Source of the DNA: JAIBBD01 sp041390685 | GTDB taxonomy: Bacteria; Chloroflexota; Dehalococcoidia; UBA2979 | NCBI GenBank assembly: GCA_041390685.1 | Contig: JAWKPL010000001.1 | Location: forward strand, 1,178,001-1,242,000 | Reading direction: 5' to 3' | DNA: 64,000 nucleotides | Shown here: positions 17,669 to 26,152 of the stretch, in pieces | How the letters are laid out: the number at the start of each line of letters is the position of its first letter | Position numbering within the stretch: position 1 is the first letter of the stretch | The notes under the pieces: generated by a model | The model's database searches: none | Told to the model about the DNA's origin: nothing | Seen by the model: only the letters and a program-made list of their open reading frames with translations | Translations under genes and position numbers: made by a program

Positions 17669-19231
17669 TCAGTGTCGGAAGTGGCGGACTCCCGTCGTGC
17701 ACAGTGCCAGGCCGAGCGCATTCGCGGTGCTGACCGACTCCTCATCGCGCAGGGAGCCGCCCGGATGCACGGCCGCGACCACGCCGGCGGCGGCCGCAAC
17801 CTCGAGCGAGTCAGGGAAGGGGAAGAACGCGTCGGAGGCCATGACCGCCCCACGGGCAAGCTCACCGGCGCCGCCGGCCGCAAGACGAGCGCTCTCGACG
17901 CGGTTCGGCTGGCCGGCGCCCATGCCGACGAGGACGCCGTCTTTCACAAAGACGATGGCGTTCGACTTCACGTGGCGACAGATGGCCCACGCGGTGCGGA
18001 GATCGGCGAGTTCGGCCTCGGACGGATGGCGCTCGCTGACGACCTCGAAGGCGGATTCGACGGAGACGTCGGCGTCCTGGACGAGGAGGCCGCCGCGGAC
18101 GGCGCGGTACTCGAAGCGCTGACGCCGAGGATCGCCGAGGGGCACCTCGAGGATGCGGAGGTCCTTCGACTTCTTCTTGAGGTGTTCGAGGGCCTCGGGT
18201 TCGTACGAGGGGACGATCACGATCTCGAAGAACATGCGCGCCTCGGTGAGCGGGCTGAGCACGTCGCGGAGGGCCGTGGCGAGCGCCATGTCGAGCGGGC
18301 GGTTGACCGCGACGATGCCGCCGTAGGCGGAGATGGGGTCGCCCTGCTGGAGGGCGCGCTCGTAGAGGGCGGCGAGGGGCTCCTCGCCGGTCGCGAAGCA
18401 GCAGGGGTTGGTGTGCTTGATGATCGCGACGGCCGGCTGCGGGCAGTCGGCGACGAGGTTGAAGGCGGCGTCGGCGTCCAGGAAGTTCGTGTAGGACATG
18501 TCCTTGCCATGGTGCTGGACGTAGCCACCCATGCCCTCGGCAGGGGTGCGCACGGAGTCGACGCGGTAGAGCGCGGCTCGCTGGTGCGGGTTCTCGCCGT
18601 AGCGGAGCTGGTCGCCCGAGCGCGTGAGGCCCACGGTGAGCTGGTCGGGGAACGGGTCGGTGTCGCCTCGCAGGTACTCGGCGATGGCAGTGTCGTAGTG
18701 GGCCACATGCTGGAACGCTTTCGCGGCGAGCGCGCGGCGGGCGGACTCGTCGGGGCCGCCCGCGCGGAGGGCGTCGAGGACGGCATCGTAGTCGGCGGGG
18801 TCGACGACGGGGATCACCCAGGGGTGGTTCTTGGCGGCGGCGCGGATCATCGTGGGACCGCCGATGTCAATCTCCTCAAGGGCCTCGGGGAGGGTCACGC
18901 CCGGGCGGGCGACCGTGGCGACGAATGGGTACAGATTGCCGACCACCATGTCGATGGGTCCGATGGCATTGGCCTGCAGGTCGGCGGCGTCCCCGGCATG
19001 GCCACGCCGATAGAGCAGGCCGCCGTGCACCTTCGGGTGGAGCGTCTTCACTCGCCCGCCGAGCATCTCGGGCGACCCGGTGAGATCGGCGACCGAGGTC
19101 ACCGGGATGCCTGCCTCGGCGATCGCCGTCTGGGTGCCGCCCGTCGAGAACAGCTCCCAGCCGAGGTCATGCAGGCCGCGAGCGAGGCCGGCGATGCCGG
19201 TCTTGTCGTAGACGCTCAGAATCGCGCGCAT
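17669..19231 (-). CDS. purH: bifunctional AICAR formyltransferase/IMP cyclohydrolase PurH
   Basis: 520 residues. The N-terminal IMP cyclohydrolase (MGS-like) domain shows SVYDKTG, STGGT and GGRVKTLHPKVHGG. The C-terminal AICAR transformylase has the KHTNPC motif near residue 270 and ends in the conserved HFRH. It catalyses the last two steps to IMP. ATG 19231 has AAGGAG upstream. It lies 27 bp after purM, in the order purF-purM-purH on the minus strand. Confidence 0.97.
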   Translation of the reverse strand: MRAILSVYDKTGIAGLARGLHDLGWELFSTGGTQTAIAEAGIPVTSVADLTGSPEMLGGRVKTLHPKVHGGLLYRRGHAGDAADLQANAIGPIDMVVGNLYPFVATVARPGVTLPEALEEIDIGGPTMIRAAAKNHPWVIPVVDPADYDAVLDALRAGGPDESARRALAAKAFQHVAHYDTAIAEYLRGDTDPFPDQLTVGLTRSGDQLRYGENPHQRAALYRVDSVRTPAEGMGGYVQHHGKDMSYTNFLDADAAFNLVADCPQPAVAIIKHTNPCCFATGEEPLAALYERALQQGDPISAYGGIVAVNRPLDMALATALRDVLSPLTEARMFFEIVIVPSYEPEALEHLKKKSKDLRILEVPLGDPRRQRFEYRAVRGGLLVQDADVSVESAFEVVSERHPSEAELADLRTAWAICRHVKSNAIVFVKDGVLVGMGAGQPNRVESARLAAGGAGELARGAVMASDAFFPFPDSLEVAAAAGVVAAVHPGGSLRDEESVSTANALGLALCTTGVRHFRH

Positions 19232-19258
19232 CGCGAGTGACTCCTTCGTGCGGTGGGA

Positions 19259-20317
19259 CTAGCTCGGAAGGCCGAGGACGCGGGGGGCGTCCGGCCGTTG
19301 TTCGAGGACTTCGCCGATGCGCCAGGCGCCCCCGAGGGCGGACTGCACCTCGGCCGCGTCGGCGGGGGAGACTGCAAGGACGACGCCGACGCCCATGTTG
19401 AACGTGCGGAACATCTCGGCCGGGGCGACGTTGCCGGCGCGCTGGATGAGTTCGAAGAGCGGCGGGACGCGCCAGGAGGCGGCGTCGACGCGGGCGCCGA
19501 GGTGATCCGGGAAGATGCGCGGGAGGTTGCCGGGGACACCGCCGCCGGTGATGTGGGCGATGCCGTGCAACCTCGGGAGCACCGGGCGCAACACGTCCAG
19601 GTAGGAGCGGTGCACCGCGAGGAGGGCATCGCCGAGCGTGGCGCCGAGCTCCTCGTGGTGCTGCTCCAGAAGCGCGCGGTCGTGGTCGGCGCCGAGGCCC
19701 TTGCCGATGCCGAACGCCTCGCGGACGAGCGAGTAGCCGTTCGTGTGGAGGCCCGTGGAGGGCAAAGCGAGCAAGACGTCGCCCGCCTCGATGCGGGACC
19801 CATCGATGACGGCATCGCGCTCCACGACGCCCACGATGAAGCCGGCGATGTCGAAGTCGCCCGCCTCGTACATGTCGGGCATGTCCGCGGTCTCGCCGCC
19901 GATCAGCGCGACGTTGTTCTCCTCGCAGGCCCTGCCCATGCCCGCGACCACCTCGACGCGCTGCTCCTGAGGCAGATTAGCCGTGGCGAGGTAGTCCAGG
20001 AAGAAGAGGGGCTCCGCGCCGCTCGTGAGGATGTCGTTCACGCAGTGGTTCACGAGATCCTGGCCGACCGTGTCGTAGCGGCCGGCGGCGATGGCGATGC
20101 GGAGCTTGGTGCCGACCCCGTCGGCGCTGCTGACGATGACGGGGTCACGGTAGGCGCCGAGCTTGAAGAGGCCGGCGAAGGGCCCGACGCCGCCCATCAC
20201 CTCCGGGCGCGTGGCGCGCCGGGCGATGTCGCGGTAGCGAAGGACGGTAGCCTCGGCGGCGTCGATGTCGACGCCGGAGTCCGCGTAGCTGAGGGAACGG
20301 TCGGGCGGCACGCTCAT
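19259..20317 (-). CDS. purM: phosphoribosylformylglycinamidine cyclo-ligase PurM
   Basis: 352-residue AIR synthetase that closes the imidazole ring of FGAM with ATP. Visible motifs are SYADSGVDIDAAE at the N-terminus, SSADGVGTKLRIA, VNDILTSGAEPLFFLDY and GGETADMPDMY. Length and C-terminus (FNMGVGVVLAV) are normal. It is 69 bp downstream of purF and probably co-transcribed. Confidence 0.97.
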   Translation of the reverse strand: MSVPPDRSLSYADSGVDIDAAEATVLRYRDIARRATRPEVMGGVGPFAGLFKLGAYRDPVIVSSADGVGTKLRIAIAAGRYDTVGQDLVNHCVNDILTSGAEPLFFLDYLATANLPQEQRVEVVAGMGRACEENNVALIGGETADMPDMYEAGDFDIAGFIVGVVERDAVIDGSRIEAGDVLLALPSTGLHTNGYSLVREAFGIGKGLGADHDRALLEQHHEELGATLGDALLAVHRSYLDVLRPVLPRLHGIAHITGGGVPGNLPRIFPDHLGARVDAASWRVPPLFELIQRAGNVAPAEMFRTFNMGVGVVLAVSPADAAEVQSALGGAWRIGEVLEQRPDAPRVLGLPS

Positions 20318-20386
20318 GGAAGCGTCGGTGTCCTCGCGGTCTGCCGGCGGGGAGGGTGCGGAAGCCGCGCCCTCAGCGTATCGGGG

Positions 20387-21862
20387 TTAGTGGACGAGCG
20401 GAAGCGCGACGGGAGAGCGACTCTCTGCCGGCGCCGACTCGAGGATGAACTTGTCGAGCTGCAGCGGGACTTCGCGCGGATAATTGCCGGTGAAGCAGGC
20501 GGTGCACAGCGAGTCCTCTGACTGGCCCGTGGCCGCCGCCGTCGCCTCGATGGGGAGGTAGCCGAGAGAGTCTGCGCCGATGTGCTCGCAGATCTCCTCC
20601 GTCGTCTTGTACGAGGCGATGAGCTCGCCACGCGTCGCCATGTCCACGCCGTAGAAGCACGGGTCCTGGATGGGGGGCGACGTGATGCGCATGTGCACCT
20701 CGAGGGCGCCCGCACGACGCAGCATGGCGACCACGCGCGGGGTCGTGGTGCCGCGGACGATGGTGTCGTCGACGACCACCACTCGCTTGCCAGCGAGGAG
20801 CTCCGGGAGCGGATTGAACTTCAGCTGAACGCCGCGGTCACGCAGGCGCTGGTCGGGCTGGATGAACGTGCGTCCGACGTACCGGTTCTTGACCAGCGCC
20901 TCGACGTAGGGGATGCCGGACTCCTGCGCGTAGCCAATCGCGGCCGCGGTGGCGGAGTCAGGCACGCCGATGACGATGTCGGCCTCGACGGGATGCTCTC
21001 GAGCCAGGGCAGCGCCCATGCGCATGCGCGCCTGATACAGCAGCTGGCCGCGCATCCGAGAGTCGGGACGCGCGAAGTACACGTACTCCAGGAGGCAGAG
21101 AGCGCGGCGGAGCGGCTCGACGGGCTTCCACGAGGTGATGCCGCTGGCGTCGAGGCGGACGACCTCACCCGGCTCGACCTCGCGGAGGAACTTCGCGCCC
21201 AGCTGGTCGAGGGCGCAGGTCTCGGAGGCGAGGACGTAGCCGCTCCCATTGAGAGTGCCGATGCAGAGCGGGCGGACGCCGTTCGGGTCGCGGACGCCGA
21301 AGACGGCGTCATTCGTGAGTACGGCGAGCGAGTAGGCGCCGTTGGCGCGCCGCATCATCTCGGCGAAGCGGTCTTCCCAGCCGGGGCCGGGCGCCGTGGC
21401 GAGGAGATGCGCGAGCACCTCGGAGTCGGTGGTGGTCTCGAACGTGACGCCCTGCGCCTCGAGGTCCTCGCGGAGGACGTCGGCGTTCACGATGTTGCCG
21501 TTGTGGGCGAGGGCCAGGCGGCGCAGTCCGTCAGTGACGATCGCGGTGTCGGGGAAGCGGTCTTCGACGAGCAGAGGCTGAATGTTGCACTCGATGCTGG
21601 AGCCGGTCGTGGAGTAGCGGGTATGCCCGATGGCGGCGTTGCCGGGCAGGCCTTCGAGCTTGGCCTCATCGAATATCTGGGTGACCAGGCCCATCTCGGC
21701 GCAAATATGCAACTCATCGCCATCGGAGGTGGCGATTCCTGCCGATTCCTGCCCGCGATGCTGGAGCGCGTGGAGTCCGAAGAAGGTAAGCCGGGCTACG
21801 TCTTCACCCGGTGCGAAAACACCGAAGACGCCGCACTTCTCACGCAGGCTCGGGAATTGCAC
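20387..21862 (-). CDS. purF: amidophosphoribosyltransferase PurF
   Basis: 491 residues. The first committed purine step makes phosphoribosylamine from PRPP and glutamine. A 9-residue propeptide precedes the catalytic Cys (SLREKCGVFGVF). PRPP-binding VVVDDTIVRGTT is present. Cysteines in DPCFYG, ETCALD and LCTACFTGNYP match the Bacillus-type [4Fe-4S] enzyme. The start is the GTG at 21862 with GGGGGGTG upstream; no nearer ATG keeps the propeptide. Confidence 0.96.
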   Translation of the reverse strand: MQFPSLREKCGVFGVFAPGEDVARLTFFGLHALQHRGQESAGIATSDGDELHICAEMGLVTQIFDEAKLEGLPGNAAIGHTRYSTTGSSIECNIQPLLVEDRFPDTAIVTDGLRRLALAHNGNIVNADVLREDLEAQGVTFETTTDSEVLAHLLATAPGPGWEDRFAEMMRRANGAYSLAVLTNDAVFGVRDPNGVRPLCIGTLNGSGYVLASETCALDQLGAKFLREVEPGEVVRLDASGITSWKPVEPLRRALCLLEYVYFARPDSRMRGQLLYQARMRMGAALAREHPVEADIVIGVPDSATAAAIGYAQESGIPYVEALVKNRYVGRTFIQPDQRLRDRGVQLKFNPLPELLAGKRVVVVDDTIVRGTTTPRVVAMLRRAGALEVHMRITSPPIQDPCFYGVDMATRGELIASYKTTEEICEHIGADSLGYLPIEATAAATGQSEDSLCTACFTGNYPREVPLQLDKFILESAPAESRSPVALPLVH

Positions 21863-21919
21863 CCGATGCCACCCCCCGGTGTGAGCGCTGCTAGAGACTG
21901 AGTGTACTCGCCCCGGCGG

Positions 21920-22390
21920 TCAGACGCGAGGCGGAGTCTCGGAGGTTTGCGCGTCCTCCGCTGGGCCCTCGCCTCGGAGGTCCAGCAGCCGCTGATGCTC
22001 GATCTTCGTGCAGCGATCCATAACGACCTCGAGGCCGGCCGCGCGCGCACGCGCCGCTGCCTCTTCGTTCACGATCCCGAGCTGCAGCCAGACCGCCCGC
22101 GCGTGCGCCTCGATAGCGTCCTCCACGACGGGCGGGATGTGCCCGGGGAGGCGGAACACGTCCACGATGTCGACCGGCTCGAGCAGGTCCTGGAGGCGGT
22201 CATAGACGGGCAACCCGAACACCTCGGTCTCGTCCGGGTTGACCAGGTAGACCGTGTATCCAGCGTCGATGAGGTAGCGCGTGACCTGATACGAGGGCCG
22301 GGTGGCACGGCTCGAGATGCCGACGACGGCGATCGTGCGGGCTTCGCGCAGCAGGCGGAGGGGCAGTGGGAGATCGGCGTCCGCGGGCAT
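21920..22390 (-). CDS. CoA-binding domain protein (YccU-like)
   Basis: 156 residues forming one Rossmann CoA-binding domain: ARTIAVVGISSRATRPSY near residue 16, then YLVNPDETEVFGLPVYDRL and VWLQLGIVNEEAA. Such proteins bind CoA but have no assigned reaction. It lies 57 bp upstream of purF and 3 bp from the membrane protein gene at 22394, so the three could be co-transcribed. Confidence 0.88.
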   Translation of the reverse strand: MPADADLPLPLRLLREARTIAVVGISSRATRPSYQVTRYLIDAGYTVYLVNPDETEVFGLPVYDRLQDLLEPVDIVDVFRLPGHIPPVVEDAIEAHARAVWLQLGIVNEEAAARARAAGLEVVMDRCTKIEHQRLLDLRGEGPAEDAQTSETPPRV

Positions 22391-22393
22391 GGG

Positions 22394-23065
22394 TCAGGCC
22401 TCTCCGGGGGGTGGGGAGATACGCCGGCTGCGACGGCGGCGGCGCGCAGGAGTCGCCGTGGTGACGCCCGTCGCAGCCGCGTCGGGCGCTGGGACGGGGG
22501 CGAGGACGGCCTCGACGCCGGCCATCGCCGCGACACGATCCGCGAGGCGGTTCGCGCGCTCCGCTCCGAGGTCGGCGAGCGCCCGCGCGGCGGCAACGGA
22601 GCCGACGGTCAGGCGCTTATCGTTGTCTTTCACCATGACAACGTCCCACTGGACGATGTCCTGGACCTCGCCGCTGGCGAGTTCGTCGTCATAGTCGCTG
22701 GTCACCTCGATGTGCTTGATGCGGCGGAAGGGGACGAAGTCGACCGTGCCGATGCCCATGCCAAGAAAGCCCTGTTGCCACCTTGCGGACTGTTTCTTGC
22801 GCTCCATGAGAAAGCTGGAGCCGATGGCGTTGTAGACGATGCCGAGGACGCTGACGGGCCCGAGGATGAGCGAGACGAGCAGAAGCAGCATCAACACCCA
22901 GAGCGGCAGCGCGTTCAACCACAGGACGATCGCGGCGACCGCGCCGAGCGCGAGCCCGAGCTCGATGACCGGTCCGAGCAGTTGACCTCGCGAGGGACGC
23001 ACGGCGATCGAGTCCGGCCGGACGACGGCGACGGTGCGCTGCAGCGGAATACGTTCAGCGGACAT
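22394..23065 (-). CDS. membrane protein with PH-like domain, unknown
   Basis: About 223 residues. Two adjacent membrane helices (about residues 30-75, IELGLALGAVAAIVLWLNA and the WVLMLLLLVSLILGPVSVLG region) precede a domain like bacterial PH/DUF304 (RKKQSARW...VDFVPFRRIKHIEV). A Pro/Arg-rich cytoplasmic tail ends the protein. Start 23065 (MSAERIPLQR) has only a weak GGGCGA; 23077 is an alternative. The frame continues upstream into the divergent gene region and should not be used. Function unknown. Confidence 0.68.
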   Translation of the reverse strand: MSAERIPLQRTVAVVRPDSIAVRPSRGQLLGPVIELGLALGAVAAIVLWLNALPLWVLMLLLLVSLILGPVSVLGIVYNAIGSSFLMERKKQSARWQQGFLGMGIGTVDFVPFRRIKHIEVTSDYDDELASGEVQDIVQWDVVMVKDNDKRLTVGSVAAARALADLGAERANRLADRVAAMAGVEAVLAPVPAPDAAATGVTTATPARRRRRSRRISPPPGEA

Positions 23066-23154
23066 GCGGTCGCCCATCGCTTTCGGGCGGCGCACCTGCG
23101 AGCTGTTTGCCCGCGGTTGTGCCGCCTCCCTATCATCGCGCATTGGAGGTGTTG

Positions 23155-23364
23155 ATGCGCCGAGAGTTGATGGAGATCCTCGCATGCCCGGTCTGCAAGG
23201 GGGCGCTCACGCTCACCGCCGAGGAGGTTGAGGGCGACGAGGTGGTCGCGGGGACGCTGCGCTGCGCGGCGTGCAACGAGGACTATCCGATCGAGGGCGG
23301 CATCCCGAACCTCTTGCCGCCTGAGATGCGCCGCGCCATGGCGGCCGAGGCGGCACGCTCATGA
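23155..23364 (+). CDS. Trm112-family zinc-ribbon protein
   Basis: 69 residues from the ATG at 23155, which has GGAGG 5 nt upstream. Two CxxC pairs (CPVCKG, CAACNEDYPI) and EGGIPNLLP are typical of Trm112/YcaR, which bind and activate SAM methyltransferases in eukaryotes and archaea and are common small proteins in bacteria. The stop overlaps the next ATG by 4 bp. Confidence 0.88.
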   Translation: MRRELMEILACPVCKGALTLTAEEVEGDEVVAGTLRCAACNEDYPIEGGIPNLLPPEMRRAMAAEAARS

Positions 23365-23564
23365 CGCCGGAACGGTCACGTCAGCTCGGAACTGCGCTCA
23401 TGGCGCTGTCCGTGGTGCAGATGCTGCTGTTCGCGGTGGCAGCGATGCGGCGCTCGTACGCAGCGCTCGCGATTCCCGTGTTCTTCGGGGTCGGAATCGT
23501 GTCGGCGCTCGGATTCTGGGTGGGCTGGACCATGTCGGCCGCGGAGTGGGACGCCGAGGAGTAA
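23361..23564 (+). CDS. small two-helix membrane protein, unknown
   Basis: 67 residues with two predicted membrane helices (about 10-28 and 36-56), a short RRS turn and an acidic tail (AEWDAEE). The ATGA overlap with the Trm112 gene indicates coupled translation. No family is recognised. Confidence 0.7.
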   Translation: MTPERSRQLGTALMALSVVQMLLFAVAAMRRSYAALAIPVFFGVGIVSALGFWVGWTMSAAEWDAEE

Positions 23565-23682
23565 GTTAGCGGCTCGGCTCGCCCTCGGAGCATCGTGCTC
23601 GAACTCCTCGGTCGAGACCTGGTCCGCGCCCCGAGCTGCGTGTGCCCGGTGCGTCACGCGCCGAGCCCCCCGTAAAGCGTCC

Positions 23683-23719
23683 GGCCCGACTGCTCCGCGC
23701 CTCATGGAGCAGTCGGGCC
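23683..23719 (-). repeat. hairpin 1 with conserved loop
   Basis: Perfect 14-bp stem (23683-23696 with 23706-23719). The 9-nt loop is ATGAGGCGC on the minus strand. It could also terminate transcription. The loop matches hairpins 2-4 while the stems differ. Confidence 0.75.
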
Positions 23720-23727
23720 AGAACTGT

Positions 23728-23762
23728 GTGCGTTCGTCCTGCGCCTCATAGTCCGAACGCAC
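23728..23762 (-). repeat. hairpin 2 with conserved loop
   Basis: 9-bp stem GTGCGTTCG/CGAACGCAC, a 2-nt internal mismatch, 2 more base pairs, then the same 9-nt loop (ATGAGGCGC on the minus strand, 23741-23749). It is 8 bp from hairpin 1. Confidence 0.7.
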
Positions 23763-23785
23763 CTCCGCAGTATGGCCAACAGGGC

Positions 23786-23824
23786 GTTGCACCGTCGTTC
23801 GCGTTTGGTTGCAGGACGGTTGCA
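23786..23824 (-). promoter_or_regulatory. array of three TGCAAC boxes, copy A
   Basis: GTTGCA on the plus strand at 23786, 23808 and 23819, spacing 22 and 11 bp, i.e. on one face of the helix. Direct repeats at 11 bp are typical for OmpR/PhoB-type regulators. On the minus strand the two close boxes read TGCAACCGTCCTGCAAC. Confidence 0.5.
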
Positions 23825-23890
23825 TTTGTGACGCGAGGCACAATTCTTTACGGGACCCCCTGGCGTACCGGAGCGGCCTCCGCGCGCCCA

Positions 23891-23916
23891 AGAGCGGCCT
23901 CGATCGAGGCCGCTCT
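23891..23916 (-). terminator. palindromic terminator after the signal peptidase gene
   Basis: Perfect 26-bp palindrome (AGAGCGGCCTCGA and its complement), 27 bp beyond the stop of the signal peptidase gene on the minus strand. Confidence 0.75.
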
Positions 23917-23943
23917 CGTGCAACGGTCATCTGAGCCAGCGAA

Positions 23944-24474
23944 TCAGGCAGGGAGCGCATCGTCGCGACGGCGCAGCGTGCGGACGATCGACGCCAGCTC
24001 GAACAGAATAACGAGCGAGCCCGGGACCACAGCGGCGGCCAGGTAGCCCTCGGGAGACCGCATCCAGTGGGCGATACTCCCGACGTGCGGCACCTCGAAG
24101 AGAAACCGACCGCGGACGTTCCCGACGGGCACGGGCAGCGGGTCGGCGTCCGTGTTGTTGTCGCCCTTGGTCAGCAGCGAGGGGCTGTCACCCGCGTAGC
24201 CCAGCACGCGATGTGTGACCAGACCGCCGGAGCCGGAGTCGACGAAGGTGATCACGTCGCCGGGCTTTGCCTCGACCCCGGAGATGCGCTCGACGACGGC
24301 GACGCTGCCGTACTGAATCGACGGCTCCATGCTCTGTCCGGCGACGATGATGAACTGCCAGCCGAGGAGCCTTGGAGCGAGGGCGACGAAGACGAGTCCC
24401 GCCACCAGGCAGGCGAGCAGACCGAGCGCGAGCCAGGAGATCAGTCCGCTGATGAGACGAGCGAGCGTACGCAT
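23944..24474 (-). CDS. signal peptidase I, SipW/ER type
   Basis: 176 residues from ATG 24474. N-terminal membrane helix, catalytic Ser in GQSMEPSI (near residue 49), LVTHRVLGY with His in place of the usual Lys, GDNNTDAD box, and a C-terminal helix. The Ser/His form is the archaeal/ER/SipW class, which in Bacillus processes TasA and TapA. Here it closes an operon with a TasA-like protein and another secreted protein, its probable substrates. The frame is open further upstream, but that part is read-through of the neighbouring gene's region. Confidence 0.9.
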   Translation of the reverse strand: MRTLARLISGLISWLALGLLACLVAGLVFVALAPRLLGWQFIIVAGQSMEPSIQYGSVAVVERISGVEAKPGDVITFVDSGSGGLVTHRVLGYAGDSPSLLTKGDNNTDADPLPVPVGNVRGRFLFEVPHVGSIAHWMRSPEGYLAAAVVPGSLVILFELASIVRTLRRRDDALPA

Positions 24475-24497
24475 CGGATGTGCCTTTCTGCTAGCAG

Positions 24498-25385
24498 TCA
24501 GTAGCTCGCGCCCGCGGGCGCCTGGAGAGTGGATTCCCCCTGCGGACCGTTCAGGCGGAGGTTCTGGGAGCGCTCGTTGATGATGCGCACCGCGAGGTAG
24601 GTGCCGCTCGGAAGCGCGACCTCGTTCGAGACGCGGAGCGTCAGTACACGCGTGGCGCCAGACCCGTCGAGCCTGAAGCCGTCGGATGCGCTTGCGAGCG
24701 AGGTGAAGACCCCGTTGCGGCAGGTTCCGAGCTGGACGGTGTACGACACGTTCCGCGAGGACGAGATGCCCGGGAAGGACAGGGTCGCGACGTGGTCGCC
24801 AGCGGCCACCCGGGCCGCGCCCTCGGCCGCCGGGGCGGCGAAGAGCGCATCGCTGTCCCTGCGGATAACGACGTTGCCGTCGCCGGCGGCGACGCGGAGC
24901 GAAGCGCCGGCGAAGCACACACCGGGCGTCCCCGAGCGCAGCCGAAACGCCGGCACACCCGATTGCTGCAGGGTCGCGGCAGCAGTCGCCGTCGGTGACC
25001 GCCACGAGTAGAGGGCGGTCTGGACGGAATAGCAGTAGACGCCACCCGCCGCGGGCGCGTCGGTGGCGGTCAGCGTGGTGGCCGTGAACGGCGAACCGGG
25101 CAGTGCCGTGAACTCGCCCGGAGCGGAGCAGTCGCCGCTCGCGCGCTGGACGATGAAGCTCGCGTTCGCGCCGGCGGGGGCGTCCGGATTGGTCCAGTCG
25201 AGGATGACGGTCGCCCCGGACGTGGTGGCAGTGAGGGCCGGGGTCTGCATGGTCTTCGCGGAGAAGGCGTTGGCCGCAGCCCGGGTGTCGTCGGTGAAGC
25301 GGGCAGCGGTGGACTGGCCCACGGCAAGCATCATGAGCAACTGCGCCGCGAGACCGACGATGACGATGGCCTTGATTCCGCGCAT
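24498..25385 (-). CDS. secreted protein with SipW-type signal, unknown
   Basis: 295 residues. N-terminal signal helix (residues 4-26) followed by AARFTDDTRAAANAF, close to the SipW-dependent signal pattern (A..F.D....N.F). The rest looks beta-rich with a fibronectin-like segment (ATVILDWTNP, YCYSVQTALYSWRSPT) and four cysteines. It lies between the TasA-like gene and the signal peptidase, so it is probably cleaved by the latter and exposed outside the cell, perhaps in fibres or matrix. No exact family is recognised. Confidence 0.75.
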   Translation of the reverse strand: MRGIKAIVIVGLAAQLLMMLAVGQSTAARFTDDTRAAANAFSAKTMQTPALTATTSGATVILDWTNPDAPAGANASFIVQRASGDCSAPGEFTALPGSPFTATTLTATDAPAAGGVYCYSVQTALYSWRSPTATAAATLQQSGVPAFRLRSGTPGVCFAGASLRVAAGDGNVVIRRDSDALFAAPAAEGAARVAAGDHVATLSFPGISSSRNVSYTVQLGTCRNGVFTSLASASDGFRLDGSGATRVLTLRVSNEVALPSGTYLAVRIINERSQNLRLNGPQGESTLQAPAGASY

Positions 25386-25401
25386 GGCAGTGACCCTCGT
25401 G

Positions 25402-25436
25402 GGGCCTCGGAATCCAGTGGCTGGATCCCGAGGCCC
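25402..25436 (-). terminator. intercistronic hairpin after TasA-like gene
   Basis: 16-bp stem (25402-25417 with 25421-25436) with a single A-C mismatch and a 3-nt loop. It lies between the TasA-like gene and the next one and is probably a partial terminator that makes the first gene the most abundant product. Confidence 0.65.
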
Positions 25437-25451
25437 GTGGTGTCGAGTGGG

Positions 25452-26051
25452 TTAGTTGTTCGCCGTCTGCTCGGCGGTGAAGGTGAAGGTGGTCGTGGTG
25501 GCCGCGCCCTGGAACTCGTTCCCGGTCGCAATGGGGAGCGACGCCTGGAGGCAGAGCACTTCGCTGGCCGCGGCGGCGAGCGAGCGGTCGCCGGATTGCG
25601 CGCCGGTGGTCACGTCACCGAACGCGGCCTTGCCGAGCGCGCCGTTGTACGCGTACGTCGGCGACCCGCTGAAGGCGGACGCGCCGCAGGACCCGGCGTC
25701 CGCGACCTTCACGATTTTGAGCACGATCTGCCCCGCGAGGTCCTTCTTGTCGTCGTTCGTCGAGGACGCGGTGAGCGCGTAGCGCAGACCGAGCGAGCCG
25801 GGGTTGCTGACCGTGACCGGCTTCGCGACGGAGTCGCCGGGGGCCATGTTCTCGAAGGTAATGCTGGCGGAGACGTCGTCCGCGGGGCCCTCGTTGTCGT
25901 CCTTGAGCTGGATGTCCAGTGTGCCGGTGTTGAACGTGTTGTCGGTGCTCGTGGCGGCGTCCGTGAAGACGGCGCTGGTAGCGGCGGTGATCATGGCGGC
26001 AACCAGGCCGATGACCGCCAGGCTCATGAAGACGCTGCGCTTCCCCTTCAT
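25452..26051 (-). CDS. TasA/camelysin-like SipW-dependent secreted protein
   Basis: 199 residues from ATG 26051 (GGAGGG about 8 nt upstream). Signal helix with SAVFTDAATSTDNTFNTGTL after it, the hallmark of TasA/CalY proteins, then a beta-rich domain (ITFENMAPGDSVAKPVTVSN, LGLRYALTA). Family members are exported, cut by a SipW peptidase and build matrix fibres. It is first in a three-gene operon. Its long leader carries two hairpins and a box array, next to a two-component system, which suggests environmental control. Confidence 0.85.
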   Translation of the reverse strand: MKGKRSVFMSLAVIGLVAAMITAATSAVFTDAATSTDNTFNTGTLDIQLKDDNEGPADDVSASITFENMAPGDSVAKPVTVSNPGSLGLRYALTASSTNDDKKDLAGQIVLKIVKVADAGSCGASAFSGSPTYAYNGALGKAAFGDVTTGAQSGDRSLAAAASEVLCLQASLPIATGNEFQGAATTTTFTFTAEQTANN

Positions 26052-26105
26052 TGTCGTTCCCTCCAAGTGTGCTGCGAGTCGTTCGTTCGGTGGATGACTC
26101 GGGGA

Positions 26106-26135
26106 GGACCGCCTCGCGCCTCTTTGAGGCGGTCC
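26106..26135 (-). repeat. hairpin 3 with conserved loop in TasA-like leader
   Basis: Perfect 10-bp stem (26106-26115 with 26126-26135). On the minus strand the 10-nt loop reads AAAGAGGCGC, one change from the AATGAGGCGC of hairpin 4. It lies about 55 nt upstream of the TasA-like start codon. Confidence 0.75.
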
Positions 26136-26152
26136 CCCCGTCGTCTGGACCC

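Larger units (their letters stand above)
23565..23943. other. non-coding region with repeated hairpins and boxes
   Basis: No gene is supported in this 379-bp gap. It holds two stem-loops with ATGAGGCGC/GCGCCTCAT loops (23683-23762), three GTTGCA boxes (23786-23824) and a palindromic terminator (23891-23916). The order and orientation of hairpins and boxes copy those upstream of the TasA-like gene at 26106-26247. Confidence 0.7.

Noticed and set aside
17120..19240. 706-codon plus-strand open frame opposite purH and the glycosyltransferase
   Set aside because: It runs antisense across two well-supported genes; low-complexity product without motifs.
23376..23960. minus-strand frame through the hairpin region
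   Set aside because: Arg-rich composition, crosses inverted repeats, overlaps the plus-strand membrane gene; no ribosome site.
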